Assembly: GCA_003116995.1 (NCBI GenBank) | Contig: BDSL01000016.1 | Coordinates: 744,001 to 808,000 of the forward strand | Direction of reading: 5' to 3' | Length of the DNA stretch: 64,000 nucleotides | From: Yamagishiella unicocca | Lineage: Eukaryota > Chlorophyta > Chlorophyceae > Chlamydomonadales > Volvocaceae | Shown here: positions 1 to 12,900 of the stretch, piece after piece | How positions within the stretch are numbered: position 1 is the stretch's first letter | Layout of the letters: every line of letters begins with the position of its first letter | Translations under genes and position numbers: made by a program | The notes under the pieces: generated by a model | What the model was told of the DNA's origin: nothing | Databases searched by the model: none | Seen by the model: only the letters and a program-made list of their open reading frames with translations

Positions 1-3000
1 AGTCCAGGGGGCCCGGCGGCGGCGCCGGCCGCCCGGCAGCGCCGCTACCAGCGGCTGAGGCGCGCGGGCTGTTGCAGCTGCTGGCGGCGCTGCCAATCTA
101 CGAGTCTGCCAGGGGCGCCGGCGCCGGCGGCGGTAGCGGCGGCGGTGCCGCCGCCAAGCCGGAGCCGCAGTTCGTACCGTTGTACGGCAGTGGCACGTGC
201 TTCCTGGCGCCGGCCGGGATGGACGTGCGGGTGCTGGGTGCGGTGTCGGGAGGCTTCGTGGTGGCGGCGTCCGAGGTGGAGGGGCGGCTGATGGTGTCGT
301 ACTTGGGTGTACGAGCAATCACGGCCGTCGACGCGTACAAGTAAGAGCGGCCTCCCTGGACTCGACCGCAGGTTCAAAGCTTTACCCCCTGTGTTTAGCA
401 CCGCCGCCTCACACGGCGTAGACCGCTTTCTATCTTAGTATGAGTTCAGCCCCATGGCCTTACGGTTTTCCCCGGAATGGGCGTAACTAAGCGCACCCCG
501 TTTGGTTTCGCACCCGATAGGTCTCACGTGCTGCCCGTGCTGGCATCCCTGCCTTCGGAGCTGCGCAACGCCGCCGTGCTGGGCGTGCTGCGCGGCCTGC
601 CTCAGCTGGGCGCGCAGGACCGCGGTTTCGGGGCATGGCTGGCGCAGGTGCCTTTCGTCCCCAACAACAAGGTGAGGCTCGGCTCTGCCCCACCCCCCCG
701 CCCCGGCGCATCTGCCCCTCTCCTCCACTCCGGCGCATCTGCCCCTCCCTCGAACCCCCCCACTCCGGCGCATCAGCCCCTTCCCCCCACTTCGGCGCAT
801 CTGCGGCACCTTCGACCGATCGCGCCACCCCAGTCGGAACAACGTTCTGGAACCAACGCTGCACGCGTCGTCCGCCTTGCTCGCAGGGCGAGCTGCACAC
901 GCCGGGCGAGCTGTACGACCCTCGCAATCCGGATCTGGCGGCCCTGCTGGATCCGGAGACGGACTTCCCCGCCGCGTCACTGCTGCTGGAGGCGGCCGGT
1001 GCCTCCGCCGATGGGGCTGCGGCCCCGGCGCCGCCGCCACCGGCTCCGCAGGCCCTGGGCGAGGTGGATGGCGCCGAGCGGCGGCGGCGCAGCAGCGGCA
1101 CAGACGGCGGCGGCGCAGCCGGCGATGCTTCCCTGGTGCTGTACATGTTGCAGCAGCTGGGGCTCCGCACAACCGCCAGCCTGGACACGCTTCTGCGAGC
1201 GGCTCGGTTCGTGGAGAGGATCGCCGATGCCGCCGCGGCGGCAGCGCCGGCGCCGACGGCGCCGCCGCCGCCGGCGGCGGCGTCCGCCACCTCAGCGGCC
1301 GAGGACTCGGACATGGCCGTCGCTCGGGGCAAGGTGCGGTCCTGCCTGGAAGGGGCGGCCCTTCCTGGAGTGTTGCCCCATCGCTGTTGGCCGCTAGACG
1401 CTGTCGCTCAGCGCCACCCGACCCCTACCTAATCCCCCTCCTCCCCCCTCTTCCCACGCTTCCCTGGCCCTCCCTCCAGGCCCTCCTCACTTACTTGGAG
1501 TCGGAGGCGGGCCGCATCATGGGCCCTATAGGGGCGTCATCCATGGCCGCCGTACCCTCCACTGCCGTACCCGCAGCTGTAGCAGGGGCTTCCGTGGGGG
1601 GCTCTGCCGGTGCTGGGTCGGGGCAGGGGCAGGGAGGGGCCAACGCGGCACGCAAATTCGCTGCGGGGCTGTTCTCCCGCGCCCGGGAGCTGCTGGGCCA
1701 GGGGGGCCAGGAGCAGCCGGCGGTGGCGGAGGTGCACAGGTGAGGGGTTCGGATGGGGGAAGGAAAGGTGGGGAGTGGGGGGTAAGGGGATGACCGAAAG
1801 GGTGTCAGGAGGGGCGGCAAGGGCTGGGAGCCGCGTCCTTACCTATCCTCCTCCGCGACAGTTCCTTCCCATATCATGCCCCACTCCCTGTCACGGGCTG
1901 TTACCGACTCCCTTTCTTCTTTCTCAAACCACTCCTCCGTCGCGACCCCTCCCTGTAGCTTCTGGGTGGAGCTGTCCCGGGTGCGCTGGTGCCCGGTGCT
2001 GCCGGAGCCTCCCGCCCCCGGATTGCCCTGGCCTCCCCGCCACGCCGTCCCCCGCCTGGCGGCACCCCGCACCGTGCGGCCGGCAGCGGACATGTGGCTG
2101 TGCAGCAGCTGCATGTTCCTGGTGGACGGGGAGTGCAGGTGCGTGCGGCTGAGGGGGATGCGGTGGAGGGAGGAACCGGCGAACCGGCGAAGCGGAGGGA
2201 AAGAGGGTGCTAGTACTAGTACTAGTACAAAATGGAGAACGGTTTGAGCACGGCGTGTGAGGTGGAGAGCTGGGGCACGTACCTTGCTGGTCCTAGTGGT
2301 GATGCCTTCCCTCCCCCTCTGGTGGTGATGCCCTCCCTGCTCCCTCCCCCTCTGGTGGTGACGCAGGTCCTCGGCGCTGGCTGCCGGTCTGGGCTGGAGC
2401 GCACCGCTGAGCGGCAGCGTCATGGCGCAGCAGCTGCTGCAGCTGGGTGCGTCTGGGGATGGGCTGGGACGTGAGGCGCGGTGAGGGCACGGCACGCTGT
2501 GGGACGAGGGGCAGGCCGCCGCTCCCACTCTTGTCCCGTCCGTACCCCTGCGCGCCCATCATTCGAGGGCGTCCGTACCCCTGCGCACCCATCATCCGTA
2601 CCCCTGCGCGCCCATCATCCGTACCCCTGCGCGCCCATCATTCGCCCCTCAGTCGAATTTTCGCAGACCCCAGCCTCACACGCCCCTCCTGCCCTGCTCC
2701 ATGCCATCCCATCCAACATATCGTGCGGTGCCGTACGACAGGCGAGCTGCACTCACAGGTCACCGACCCCGGGCTCAGCCAGGTCCTGGCGGGCGTGGTG
2801 CCGCTGCTGTACCGCTCGCTTGCGGGGCTGGGGCTGCACGAGGGGGCGGTGGCGCGGGGGCTGCTGCATGGCTCCAAGTGCGTGTGGGTGGGCAACGGAT
2901 TCGCGCCCGCGGGCAAGGTGGCGTTCAAGGTGAGGGCCAGGCGGGGCGGCAGGGATGGGAGAGGTGGGGGGCGGATGAGGTGGGGGCCGGAGGGGTGGGA

Positions 3001-4169
3001 GAGGTGGGGGGCGGATGACGGGAGCCCCATGATGGGAATGGACTTATGGGCGCCACCAGACGTAGTCGCCTAATCGCGACTGCACGTGCATTGTTCTCGC
3101 TGTCGTACAGGGCTCCCTGGACCTCTCGCCCTGGCTGTACGTCATGCCCGCCGAGCTGGCGCCCTTCAAGGACCTGCTGCTGTCGTACGGCGCCGCCGAC
3201 GGCTTCTCTGCGGTGCAGTACTGCAGCGTCTTGCAGGGCATGGCGGCGGCGACGGGTGCCACAGGGGCCGTCGCTGCCCCTGCTCCAGCTGCTGCAAATG
3301 CGGCGGCGGCGGGCGCTGCTGCCGCGTCTGCTGCCCCCCAGCAGCTGACGGAGGTTCAGCTGGGCCAGGTGGTGGCGGTGGCGCAGGTGCGAAGGGGGCA
3401 AAAGCCGTGTATGATTGCGGATGGGGCGGGAGGCAAGGAGGAGAGATGGCCTACCCGCGTCCCCCTCCGGGTCCCCGGACAGCAAGCTCGGCTGCTGGCT
3501 GGCGCCGCCATCTATCCCGCCAAAGCTCACCCCTCGTGCACCCCTCACGCACCCCTTCGCGCGCCCATTCACGCACCCCTCACGCCGGCCCCCACCAGGC
3601 CCTGGCCGACCTCACCCTGCCTGCCGGCGCCACCATCTACCTCCCGGACGAGCGGGGGGTGCTGGCGCGGGCTGGCGACCTGGCGTTCAACGACGCGCCC
3701 TGGCTGGCTGGACAGGTGAGCGGGCGCGTGTGGCGCCACACGTCCGCTGCACCCACACCGGGGACCACCCACCCGCCCGCCCTGCCACACTCCTGACACA
3801 CTCCTGACACACTCCTCCCACACACCCCGACGCCCTGGTGCCCCCTGCTACGGCCGCCGCATTTCAGCCGCTGCAACCTAACCTCAACCCTCCTCGTCTT
3901 TCAATGCTGCCGCCCCTCCTACACGTCCCCTGCTCCTGCCCCCTCCGGCCCCCACCAGCCCTCCTCCGCCTCCGTGCGCCTGGTCCACCCGCGCATATCC
4001 GCCCACGTGGCCGCTCGCCTGGGCACTCCGTCGCTGCGCCGGCTGCTGCTGGCGGCCTCCGCCGACAGCATGGCGCTGGGGACGGTGGGCGGCGCGGAGG
4101 CGTTCGGGCAGAGCGAGGCGCTCACCACACGACTGCGGCATATCATCGGGGACTACCCAGAGGGGCCAG
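1..4169 (+). other. Sacsin spacer block 1 (between ATPase repeats)
   Basis: These exons encode the alpha-helical spacer that leads into an ATPase repeat. Marks in order are LPIYES with FVPLYG (1-340), a leucine-rich stretch LPSELRNAAVLGVLRGLPQ (521-671), ELSRVRWCPVLPEPP (from 1959), AAGLGWSAPLSGS (2367-2446), a KCVWVGNGFAPAGKVAF segment (2744-2930), DLSPWLYVMPAELAPFKDLL (3111 on) and VHPRISAHVAARLG running to DYPEGPG (3959-4169). The same order of marks reappears at 11279-14411, so this is one copy of an internal repeat unit. Confidence 0.8.
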
Positions 4170-7100
4170 GTAGGGGACTCCCCACAGGGGTCAGGTAGGG
4201 GAGGGAAGGAAAGCAGGAGGAGGCAGGGCGGAGGGGGAAGGCGTGGGGAGAGAAGGGAGGAGGGAAAGGAGCCGAGCAGGTCGCCGATCGTTCGAAGTCC
4301 TCACGCATCAAAGGCAACCCGGTAACGCCCTACGTCCCCCGCCGCCGTTTCAGGCGTGTTGATGGAGCTGCTGCAGAACGCCGACGACGCGGGCGCCACC
4401 TCCCTGGAGCTGATGCTGGACGACTCAACCTACCCGTCCGCCTCCATCCTGTCGCCGGCCATGGCGGTGTGGCAGGTGGGTTCGCTGCAGGGTTGCAGTG
4501 GCTGGGTGTGGGGTGGGTGGGTTCGCTGCAGGGTTGCAGTGGCTAGGTGCGGGTGGGTGGGTCGTTTTTGCGTCCTCCCTTGCCCACCTGCTTCCCCCAC
4601 ACTTGCCCACCTGCTCCCCCCACACTTGCCCACCTGCTCCCCCCACACCTGCCCACCTGCTACCCCCACACTTGCCCACCTGCTACCCCCACACTTGCCC
4701 TCCCCCCTCGGGTCGCCAGGGTCCTGCGCTGCTGGTGGCCAACGACGCCGTGTTCAGCCCCTCGGACTTCGCCAACATCTCCCGCATCGGCCAGGTGGGC
4801 GCGGTGGTCGCCCCGAGGAGGGACACCGGCACGTTATCCGTGCCGCAGTGGAGTGGGTGGGGGAAGCGACTACATGCGCACCAGCATCAGGGGCCGACTG
4901 CGCCCTCTGCCACCACCCTGCCTGGCACAGCCCCACACTGTTTAGGTTAGGTTACGTTAGGGATAGGGCGAGATAGTCGCCCGTCGCCTGCGCGATGAAG
5001 AAGGCTGGCCCGCCCTCACAACCCACGTCCCTACGCGACCCCTCAGCTGACAGGCCGCGAGGTTTGCACGCACGACCTCATAGCGCAGCGCCCCTCCATT
5101 TCCTCCCAAGCAATCCTAATCGTGCCATGTACACCTCGTCCTCATCCCCCGCCTCGCCTCGCCATGCTTGCCTGTTTGCAGGACTCCAAGGCCTCCCGCC
5201 CCACCTCCATCGGTCGCTTCGGCCTGGGCTTCAACGCAGTCTACCACTTCACCGACCTGCCCTGCTTCGTGTCCGGGGACTACCTGGTCATGTTCGACCC
5301 ACACGCCAAGTACCTGCCGGTGGGCTGGCAGCGGCGCCCGGGCAGGGGAAGCATAGGGGAGGAACTCCTGAACCGACCCGGGGCAGGGGCAGGGGCAGGG
5401 ACAGGGACAGTCGTTCACTACCGCACACGCGGGCTTCGTCATACGTTGTGTCTAGGTGCGAAGGGCGTTCGCGTTTGCCTACGGTTATCGTGTGTCGCCA
5501 GCGCAGCCTCGCCCCTTCATCGCTCTCCACCCCCCTCGTCACTCTGCCCGCCCGGCGCTGCAGGGTGTCAGCGCCGCCCAGCCGGGCCTCAAGATCGCCT
5601 TCGCCCGCGCGCAGCTGCTGCAGCAGTTCCCTGACGCCTTCACGCCCTTCACCCACCTGGGCTGCAACATGAGAGAGAGGTTCATGGGTGGGTCGGTGGG
5701 TCGGTGGGTCGGCGGATCGACGAAGGCTGGCCGGGGGGACCCACCTCACCGCGCCTCGCATGCACCATCCTGCATCGTCATCACCCTCCCGCCGCCTCGC
5801 TCAATACCCCATCCCTGCTTCCGGGGCCCGCTTGCGGCCGTCCCACCGACGTAATAGGTTGAGGCACCCGGCTTGGATGTGAGCTACCCAGCTTATGGCC
5901 CTGTGTACCCTGTGCTCCTGCATGCAGGCACGCTGTTCCGCTTCCCGCTGCGCGGTGCGGTCGCCGCCGCCGCCAGCGACATCAAGTCCACCCCCTGCGG
6001 GCCCGAGGACGTGTCGGCGCTGATGGAGAGCTTCAGGTGCGTAGGAGTAGGGGGGCCGGGGTGTGGCTGGTGGGCGGCGTATTGCCTCATGTACGGCGGC
6101 ACGCGTCGGGTTCACATGCGCCTGTACGGGACGCCGAGTCCAGCACCGATCCCGGGCTAACGCGCATTCTGACATATTAACAATTCGTAAGCAACTTAAG
6201 AATTTGATTTACAGTAGCAATAACTTCACTCGGCGCTCGTGCCGCCGTACTGCCCTGCTAACCGCATGCTACCCGTCGTACCCACACGACGCGCAGACGC
6301 CAGCTACCTGCCGCGCTGCTGTTCCTCAAGAACGTCCGGACCGTCACCGCCTACATGCGCACGACCGCAACCGCAGCAGCAGCGCCGGCGGAGGGAGCCA
6401 CCGGACCAGCCGATGCCGCCGGCACGGGTGGTGGTGGAGACGGCGCGTCGGTGCGGCTGCTGTTTCGGGCTACACGGGAGGTGGCAGGTGGCGCGGAGGC
6501 GGTTTCAGGGCCGGGTGCGGCGGGCGGCCAGCAGCCGGAGCTGCTGCAGTCGGCCATCACCAGGTGGGGCAGGGGGTGAGGGCGTGAGGAGGCGGGGAGT
6601 GAGTGCCGGGAGTAAGCCTGAGTTGTAGAAGGACCGAGGCGCTTGCCTAGCCGCTCGGCCTCCAATCTCCAAACCTTGCGCTAGAGCCCGCTGCGGTACC
6701 TTAGCCCGATGGTGGTCACTAGCTTACCGACGGGCTTTGAGGTCCCTCTCACCGACTCCCGCGCCGCAGGTTCATCGCGGGGAGTCCCTCCGACCCAACC
6801 GACCTCCCCACCTTCTACAAGCGCCTCGCCGCCACCCAGCCCGTTGCGCTGCCCAGCCAGATGGGCCTGATGCGGCTCACCCTGGACACCCACCACCAGC
6901 TGCCCACATCGCTCACCGAAGGTGCCGGAGACGGCGCGGGTGCCGGCAAGGAGGGCGCGGCCGCGGCCACGGCCGAAGCGATGGTAGCGGCGGCGGCAGC
7001 GACGGCGACGGCGCCTAGAGGCGTGGTTTCGGAGCGTTGGCTCGTGTGCAACGCCCTGGGCGGCGGCGCCGCCAGGGAGATGGCGGTGCGGTCGTTCCGC

Positions 7101-9930
7101 AGCAGCGGCACCAAGATGGTCCCGTGGGTCGGTGTGGCGGCACGGGTGGTGGACGCGCCAGGCAGCGGCGGCGAGGGGACTGATGGCAGCGTGATGGAGG
7201 CGTCGGGGAAGGGCGCCGCCGCCGTTAATGCCGGCAGTGTGGACGGCCGCGCGTTCTGCTTCCTGCCGCTGCCCATTCGGACCGGCCTGCCGGTTCACCT
7301 GAACGCCTACTTCGAGCTGTCCAGCAACCGCCGCGACATCTGGTGCGTGCGAGCGTGGCTGGGTTCTGAGTAGGCGTCCCTATCCTCCCTTGGCCCTGAG
7401 TAGGCGCATTCTCCATTGCCACGCGTGACCTCTTCGCATGTGACTCTCGGTACTTGTCTTACGTGTCCGTGGTGTCCGTACCCCTTCATTCCACATCAAA
7501 GTCTCACCTTGCGGTCGTACATGGCGTTACAGGTACGGCGGCGATATGGCGGGTTCCGGAGCCGCGCGGTCCTCGTGGAACGTGGCGCTCATGGCGGACG
7601 CGCTGGCGCCCTGCTACGGCCGGGTGCTGGTGGCGGTGGCGCAGCAGGCGGGGCCGGGCGAGCAGCTGTACAGGTGCGTGCGGGGGCGGAGCGCAGCGAG
7701 CGCGGAGGGGGGGGGGGCCGAGTCGGGAGGAGGGCCTCCCCCAGAGCCCTCGGTTCTGGTCATAAGGCAAAAGGGGATAAACGGGTAAGGGTCGGAGAGG
7801 GACCCGGCGAACCTGCAACGGAGAAGCAGTAATGGGTGAGAGGGGGCAGGCAAATCGAGAATGCCTTTTGACCTGGTAAGGGAAGCCTCAAGCGACCGAG
7901 TGGTTATTACAGTTACAATGAACAGAAGGCAGGGAAGCAGAGGCAAGGAACGGATAACACGGGTTGCAAGGCCTTTTGGGGAAGGAGCGCTCTGCGTCTA
8001 GCGGCTCAACTTACTTACTCACACCGTGGCCCTTTCCCTCCCCGCGCTGGGCGTCTGCCGAGCGCCTCCCCGCACTCATGACGCGCCCCCACCGAGCCCC
8101 TGACGCAGGCTGCTGCCCTCCCTGGACACCCCCGAGCCCTGGTCGCACCTGGTTTCGGCGCTGTACGGCAACCAGCTGGGCGACCTGCCTATTGTGTGGA
8201 CGCGAGCCGGCGGGGGCCGCTGGATCAGCCCCAAGTAGGTCGGCAAGGAGCGGGGGGCTCTGCCAGAGAGGAGTAGCGTAAAAGCGAGTATCCTGGCGGT
8301 ATGGGGCTCAGGCGCAACAACTCGATCGTTCCGCCGTCACGAGCTCGGGCTGCCGCGCACTGGGATCCTACAGGTGTCTAACGTGACACCGTAGACGCCA
8401 CTAAACTTGGAAGCGGCCTCCAAACTCAGGCAAACGAGGAGGCATAGGCAGAGACGTATACCGGTAGAGGAGTGAGCCGCTGCGGCCGCCGCCGCCGCCC
8501 CCTGTCGGCCCTGGTTTGCCGCAGGACCGCCCTCTTCTCCGACGCGGCGTGCACCTCCGAGCCGCTGCTCCGAAACCTGCTGGTGGCGCTGGGGATGCCG
8601 CTGGCCTGCGACATGCCCCCCGCGGCGGAGACCAGCCTCCTGAAGGGCATCCCTGGAGCCACCGCCGTCACGCCGCAGCACGTACGCCGCCAGCTGGGGC
8701 TGCTGCTCCGCGCTGCCGGCGGGGATTCTTCGGCGCTGCTGCTGCAGATCCAATCGGCGACGGCGGCCGCCGCCGTTGCCGCCGCCACGGGGACCGGAGC
8801 GGGTGCTCCAGCGCGCAAGGAGCCGCAGTCGCAGCCACACAGGGAGGGCTTCGTCGCACTGCCCGATCTGACGGTGGCTGTGGCGACGCTTCTGCGCTAC
8901 TGCCTGTCCGACCTGGACGCCGCACCTGCGGCAGCCGCCGGCGGCGGCGGCGGCCGGCAGCAGCAGCAGCAGCAACAACAGCAGCAGCAACAACAATTGC
9001 AGCAACAACAGCAGCAGCAGCAACAACAATTGCAGCAGCGGCGGCTGCAGCAGCTGCAGCAGGAGCTGGACGGACTGCCGCTGCTGCCGCTCGCGGATGG
9101 GGTAGTGGGTCGGCTCCAGGTGGGGTCAAGGCAGGGTGCCGGGCTTCCAGAAAACTAATCCGTCGCCTTTGCCTTCCGCACTTCCGTGCCACTCAATTGC
9201 CGCTGTGCCATGCCCTCCCTGTACTGCGCCCCACAGGCGATGCCGCCTGCCTCGGCGGCCGGCAAGGCACACAAGGGCCTCCAGATGTTGACACCCCCGA
9301 ACATTCACACGTACGTGCTGACCCACGGGTCGGTGGAGCTGGAGGTGCTGGCGGGCCTGCGCAGCAGGTGCCTGGCTCCGGGCCTCTCCGCGTCGCTGGT
9401 GGAAAGGCTGCAGCAGGTGGGTGGATGGGTGGGCGGCGAGGAGGCTCCGGCCACGATGGGCGCCGACCAAGTACTGAAATGTGTTTCCTGACGTTGTTCG
9501 TTTGGAGGGTACAACAAAACACGTTGGGAGGGTGCTGCAAAACACGTTTTGCAGCAGATCTTGTGTGTGCGGACCATGAGGGCGCCGTCAGCCGCAGTAC
9601 ATCTGGGCTGGATTTGCGTGATCGCGCCAGCCTTACAGTAGCGCTGACCTTGTCCGCTGGCCGCCCATTTGCGCTTTTGTCGTGGTCCTTCGCCCTTTCC
9701 CTCCCCCCTAGGTGGTGGATCTGGGGCTCTTCAATTTGCAGCGCCTCTCCCCCGCACTGCTGGACAGCACTCTGCTGCCGCTGCTGCTGCCGGCCTCCTG
9801 GCAGGGCGCAGCAGAGGTCGAGTGGACCCCCTCTCCCGCCGCCGCTGCAGCGGAGCCGCCGCTGCCGGCGCCACAGGCTCCTCCCGCAACAGGCCCCCAG
9901 TCGGCACAGTCCGGAGGCCAACAGCAGCAA

Positions 9931-9964
<34 letters not shown>

Positions 9965-12900
9965 TGCAGCCTTCAGGCCAGATGAATCAGGCACAACCGT
10001 CCGCGGACTGGGTCCGCACGCTGTGGCGCTGGCTAGCCGACCGGCCCGACGTGCTACAGCTGGCGTCGTGGCCGGTCCTGCCGATCCAGGGAGGCTGCCT
10101 GGGCAGGTTGCAGGAGAAGTCGCTGGTGAGAGCAGCAATCCGGCTCCTGTGGGCATCCTTTGCCTCTGCTTTCTCGCCACCCCACGTGCGACCTGCCAAC
10201 CCTTTTCGCCAAACACATGCAACCTGACACCTCTTAGACCGCAGCTGAGGCCACCCGACAAGCCCTCCCCGCACGCGGCTCGCTGCTCAGCCGGTGCTGG
10301 CCTGCTGCCGCGCCTGATGTTATTCCTGTCGTACTGTGTCGTACAGGTGCTGCGTGAGGGCGATTGGACGGAGGCGGTCAGCTCCGCGCTGCTGCGCCTG
10401 GGCTGCCGCCTTCTGGACGCCACCATGTTGCCGCAGCAGGCGGGCAGCGCGGCGGCTCCGGCGCTGCAGGTGGGCAGGATTGCAGGGACGGGGGGGCTCT
10501 CATTTGGTTGAGCGTGGGGCCCGCAAGCAGAGTGTGCAGCAATAGCAGCACCAGCTGTGGAGATGTAGGACTTGGGGGTAGGATCGATGGGGCGTTGTTG
10601 CCCATCCCGTTTTTGGACGAGATCCACCCAAAGATGCCAGTCTTGGCGGAGGGTAGTGTTGGTAGTGTAGTTGGTCGCCGCAGGACCGCACCGCACGCCA
10701 GTGGTTGGCACCGTGGGAGCACCGCCTCCACCATTTCGAACATGCCCCTATCCCATGATCCGGCCATTTGCCTGAGCGCCGGAACCATCACCCTTCCCCT
10801 GGCCCGCAGGCATGCGTGCAGCAGCCCTCCCTGAAGGGGCTCCTGGCAGCCATCGCAGCCGCCAAGGCGAGGTCTGCGGACGCCACTCCAGCGTACGGCA
10901 GCCGCCCGCCGGGCCCAGCCAACGCCACGGCTCCAGGGGCGGCGCCAGCGTCCTGGACCAGCCGCCTGGCGGGCCTTACGGTGCATGAGCGGCGGCACCT
11001 CCGGAGCTACCTGCTGCAGAGCCGCTGGTTCGCGGGTGCGGTGGAATTGCGCTGAGTCACCGACCCACCGACCAGCCCAGCTTGCTTGCCTTTTGCCTGG
11101 CTTTCTTGCTTGCCTTTGCAGCCGGTTGCGTATCCTCATCCAGAGTTAGCTGCGGGTCGCCGACCAGCCTTTGCTGCCGCCGTTGATCGGCCCCACTGAC
11201 GCCGCCCGCGGTCCCACTCCCGCTAGTAATGCGGATTTCTTATGTTTTTCTCCACCCGTTTACTTCCTACCCGCGCAGAGGGCGCACCGCAGCTCACCGC
11301 CGACGACATGAACCTGCTCCGCTCCCTGCCCACCTACGAGGTCTATCCGGACCCACAGCCCACCACCATTCGTCCGCCGGAGGCTTTCGGCCGCCCGGCA
11401 CAGCCCACTGCCGCCGCCGTGCCCGCGGCCGGCGTGCCCGCGCCGTCCACACAGCCCCAGCTGCCCGCACCTGCCGCCGCCACACCGCCTCCGCCGATGC
11501 AGCCGCCACAGAACTTCACTGGCATCGATCCTCAGCGGCACCGGCTGGCGCCGCCGGACACCGACCCGCGGGTCTTGTCATCCTCCTTTTTGCGCTGCGA
11601 CTCGCCTGCGGAGGAGGCCCTCCTGGAGCGCCACCTGGGCGTGCCCCGCCTCACCCACGCGGGCCTGCTGGAGCAGCACGTGGGCCCGGCGGCGCAGGGG
11701 CTGCCGCGGGACGCGCTGGCCATCTACGTGGCTGGGCTGCTGGGGCTGCTGGGGGAGGCCGGGGGCGCCGAGGGGCAGAGGCTGCGGCTGGCGCTCAGGT
11801 GAGGGAGGAGCGTGGGAGCTGCGTAGGGTGCGGATTAGATGCGATGTGGTGTGAGCTGGGCCGGGCGATAGTTTAAACGGTGGAGGCAAGCATCACGAAC
11901 CTCAAATCCTCGTCCCCGCCAACGCTCTGCGCAGCGAGCACCCGCTCATCCCAACAGCATCGGCCAAGGGCGAACTGCGGCGCCCCTCCGAGCTTCATGA
12001 CCCGCGGGTCGCTGTGCTGGCGTCGCTCCTGCCGCCGGAGAGCGCCTTCTTCCCCGCGCCCTCCCCGGCGCTGTCTTCGCCGCGTCTGCTGGACGCGCTG
12101 GGGCAGCTGGGTATGGCACGAGCCGTAGACCTGCGTGTGCTGCTCACCGCCGCCCGGGCGCTGAATGAGGAGCACGCTGCCTTGGCGACAGCGGCGGCGG
12201 CGGTGGCGCCAACCGCTGCAGCAACCGCCCCGGCGGCTGCGGTTGCGGCGACGGCGACGGAGGAGTCGCTCATGTCCCGTGCCCGCGCGGTGCTGAAGCA
12301 GCTGGAGCTGTGGGCGCAGCAGCAGGCTGGCGGCATTTGGCCGGCGGGGGCGCGGCGGGAGGAGGAGCAGCAGCGGGCGTGGTCGCAGCTGTCCGGGCTG
12401 AGCTGGTGCCCGGTGCTGCGAGATGCTCCGGAACCAGGTGGGTGGGTGGGCGCTGGGCGGGTCGGCGGACGGATTCTATCTACCACACTGCAACCGCACG
12501 TTCGCGCCCTTTTCATCTGACCTCCTGACGCGTGGTTTTTGGTTTTGTTTCTTATGATGGCAAAAGCAAAGTTTGTTGCCCGAAGAAGTACCTTCGTTCT
12601 TTATGTAGCTTTTGGTCCCATGCCCCCACCACGTTGCCAATCCGTGAGCCATGTTTGGTCACCTAGGGCCCCTTCCCCCCTCCGGCAGGTCTACCGTGGC
12701 CCTCCGCCGCGCAGCCCCTGCTGGCGGCACCTCGGATGGTGCGGCCGCTGACCGACTCGTGGCTCGTCAGCGCTACGCTGCACATCGTGGAGCGACCCGT
12801 GGGTCAGCAGCTGCAGGCCGCGCTGGGCTGGGACACGCCGCCGCGTGTCAGCGTCTTGGCGGCGCAGCTGCTGGAGCTGGGCCGCCTGCACGCCCACCGG

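Larger units (their letters stand above)
7533..11052 (+). other. Sacsin region after the ATPase repeat, with polyglutamine tracts
   Basis: Exons here encode RYGGDMAGSGAARSSWNVAL (about 7533-7672), PEPWSHLVSALYGNQLGDLP (about 8110-8234), a long exon 8525-9117 with ALFSDAACTSEPLLRNLL, then VVDLGLFNLQRLSPALLDST (9713-10124) and ERRHLRSYLLQSRWFAG (10810-11052). This matches the helical segment that follows each ATPase repeat in sacsin. Two coding polyglutamine tracts interrupt it and are listed separately. Confidence 0.75.

Noticed and set aside
477..1397. Long overlapping ORFs in several frames of the first 20 kb
   Set aside because: They are shadows caused by high GC and few stops. Only the frame with sacsin motifs and splice-compatible ends was kept.
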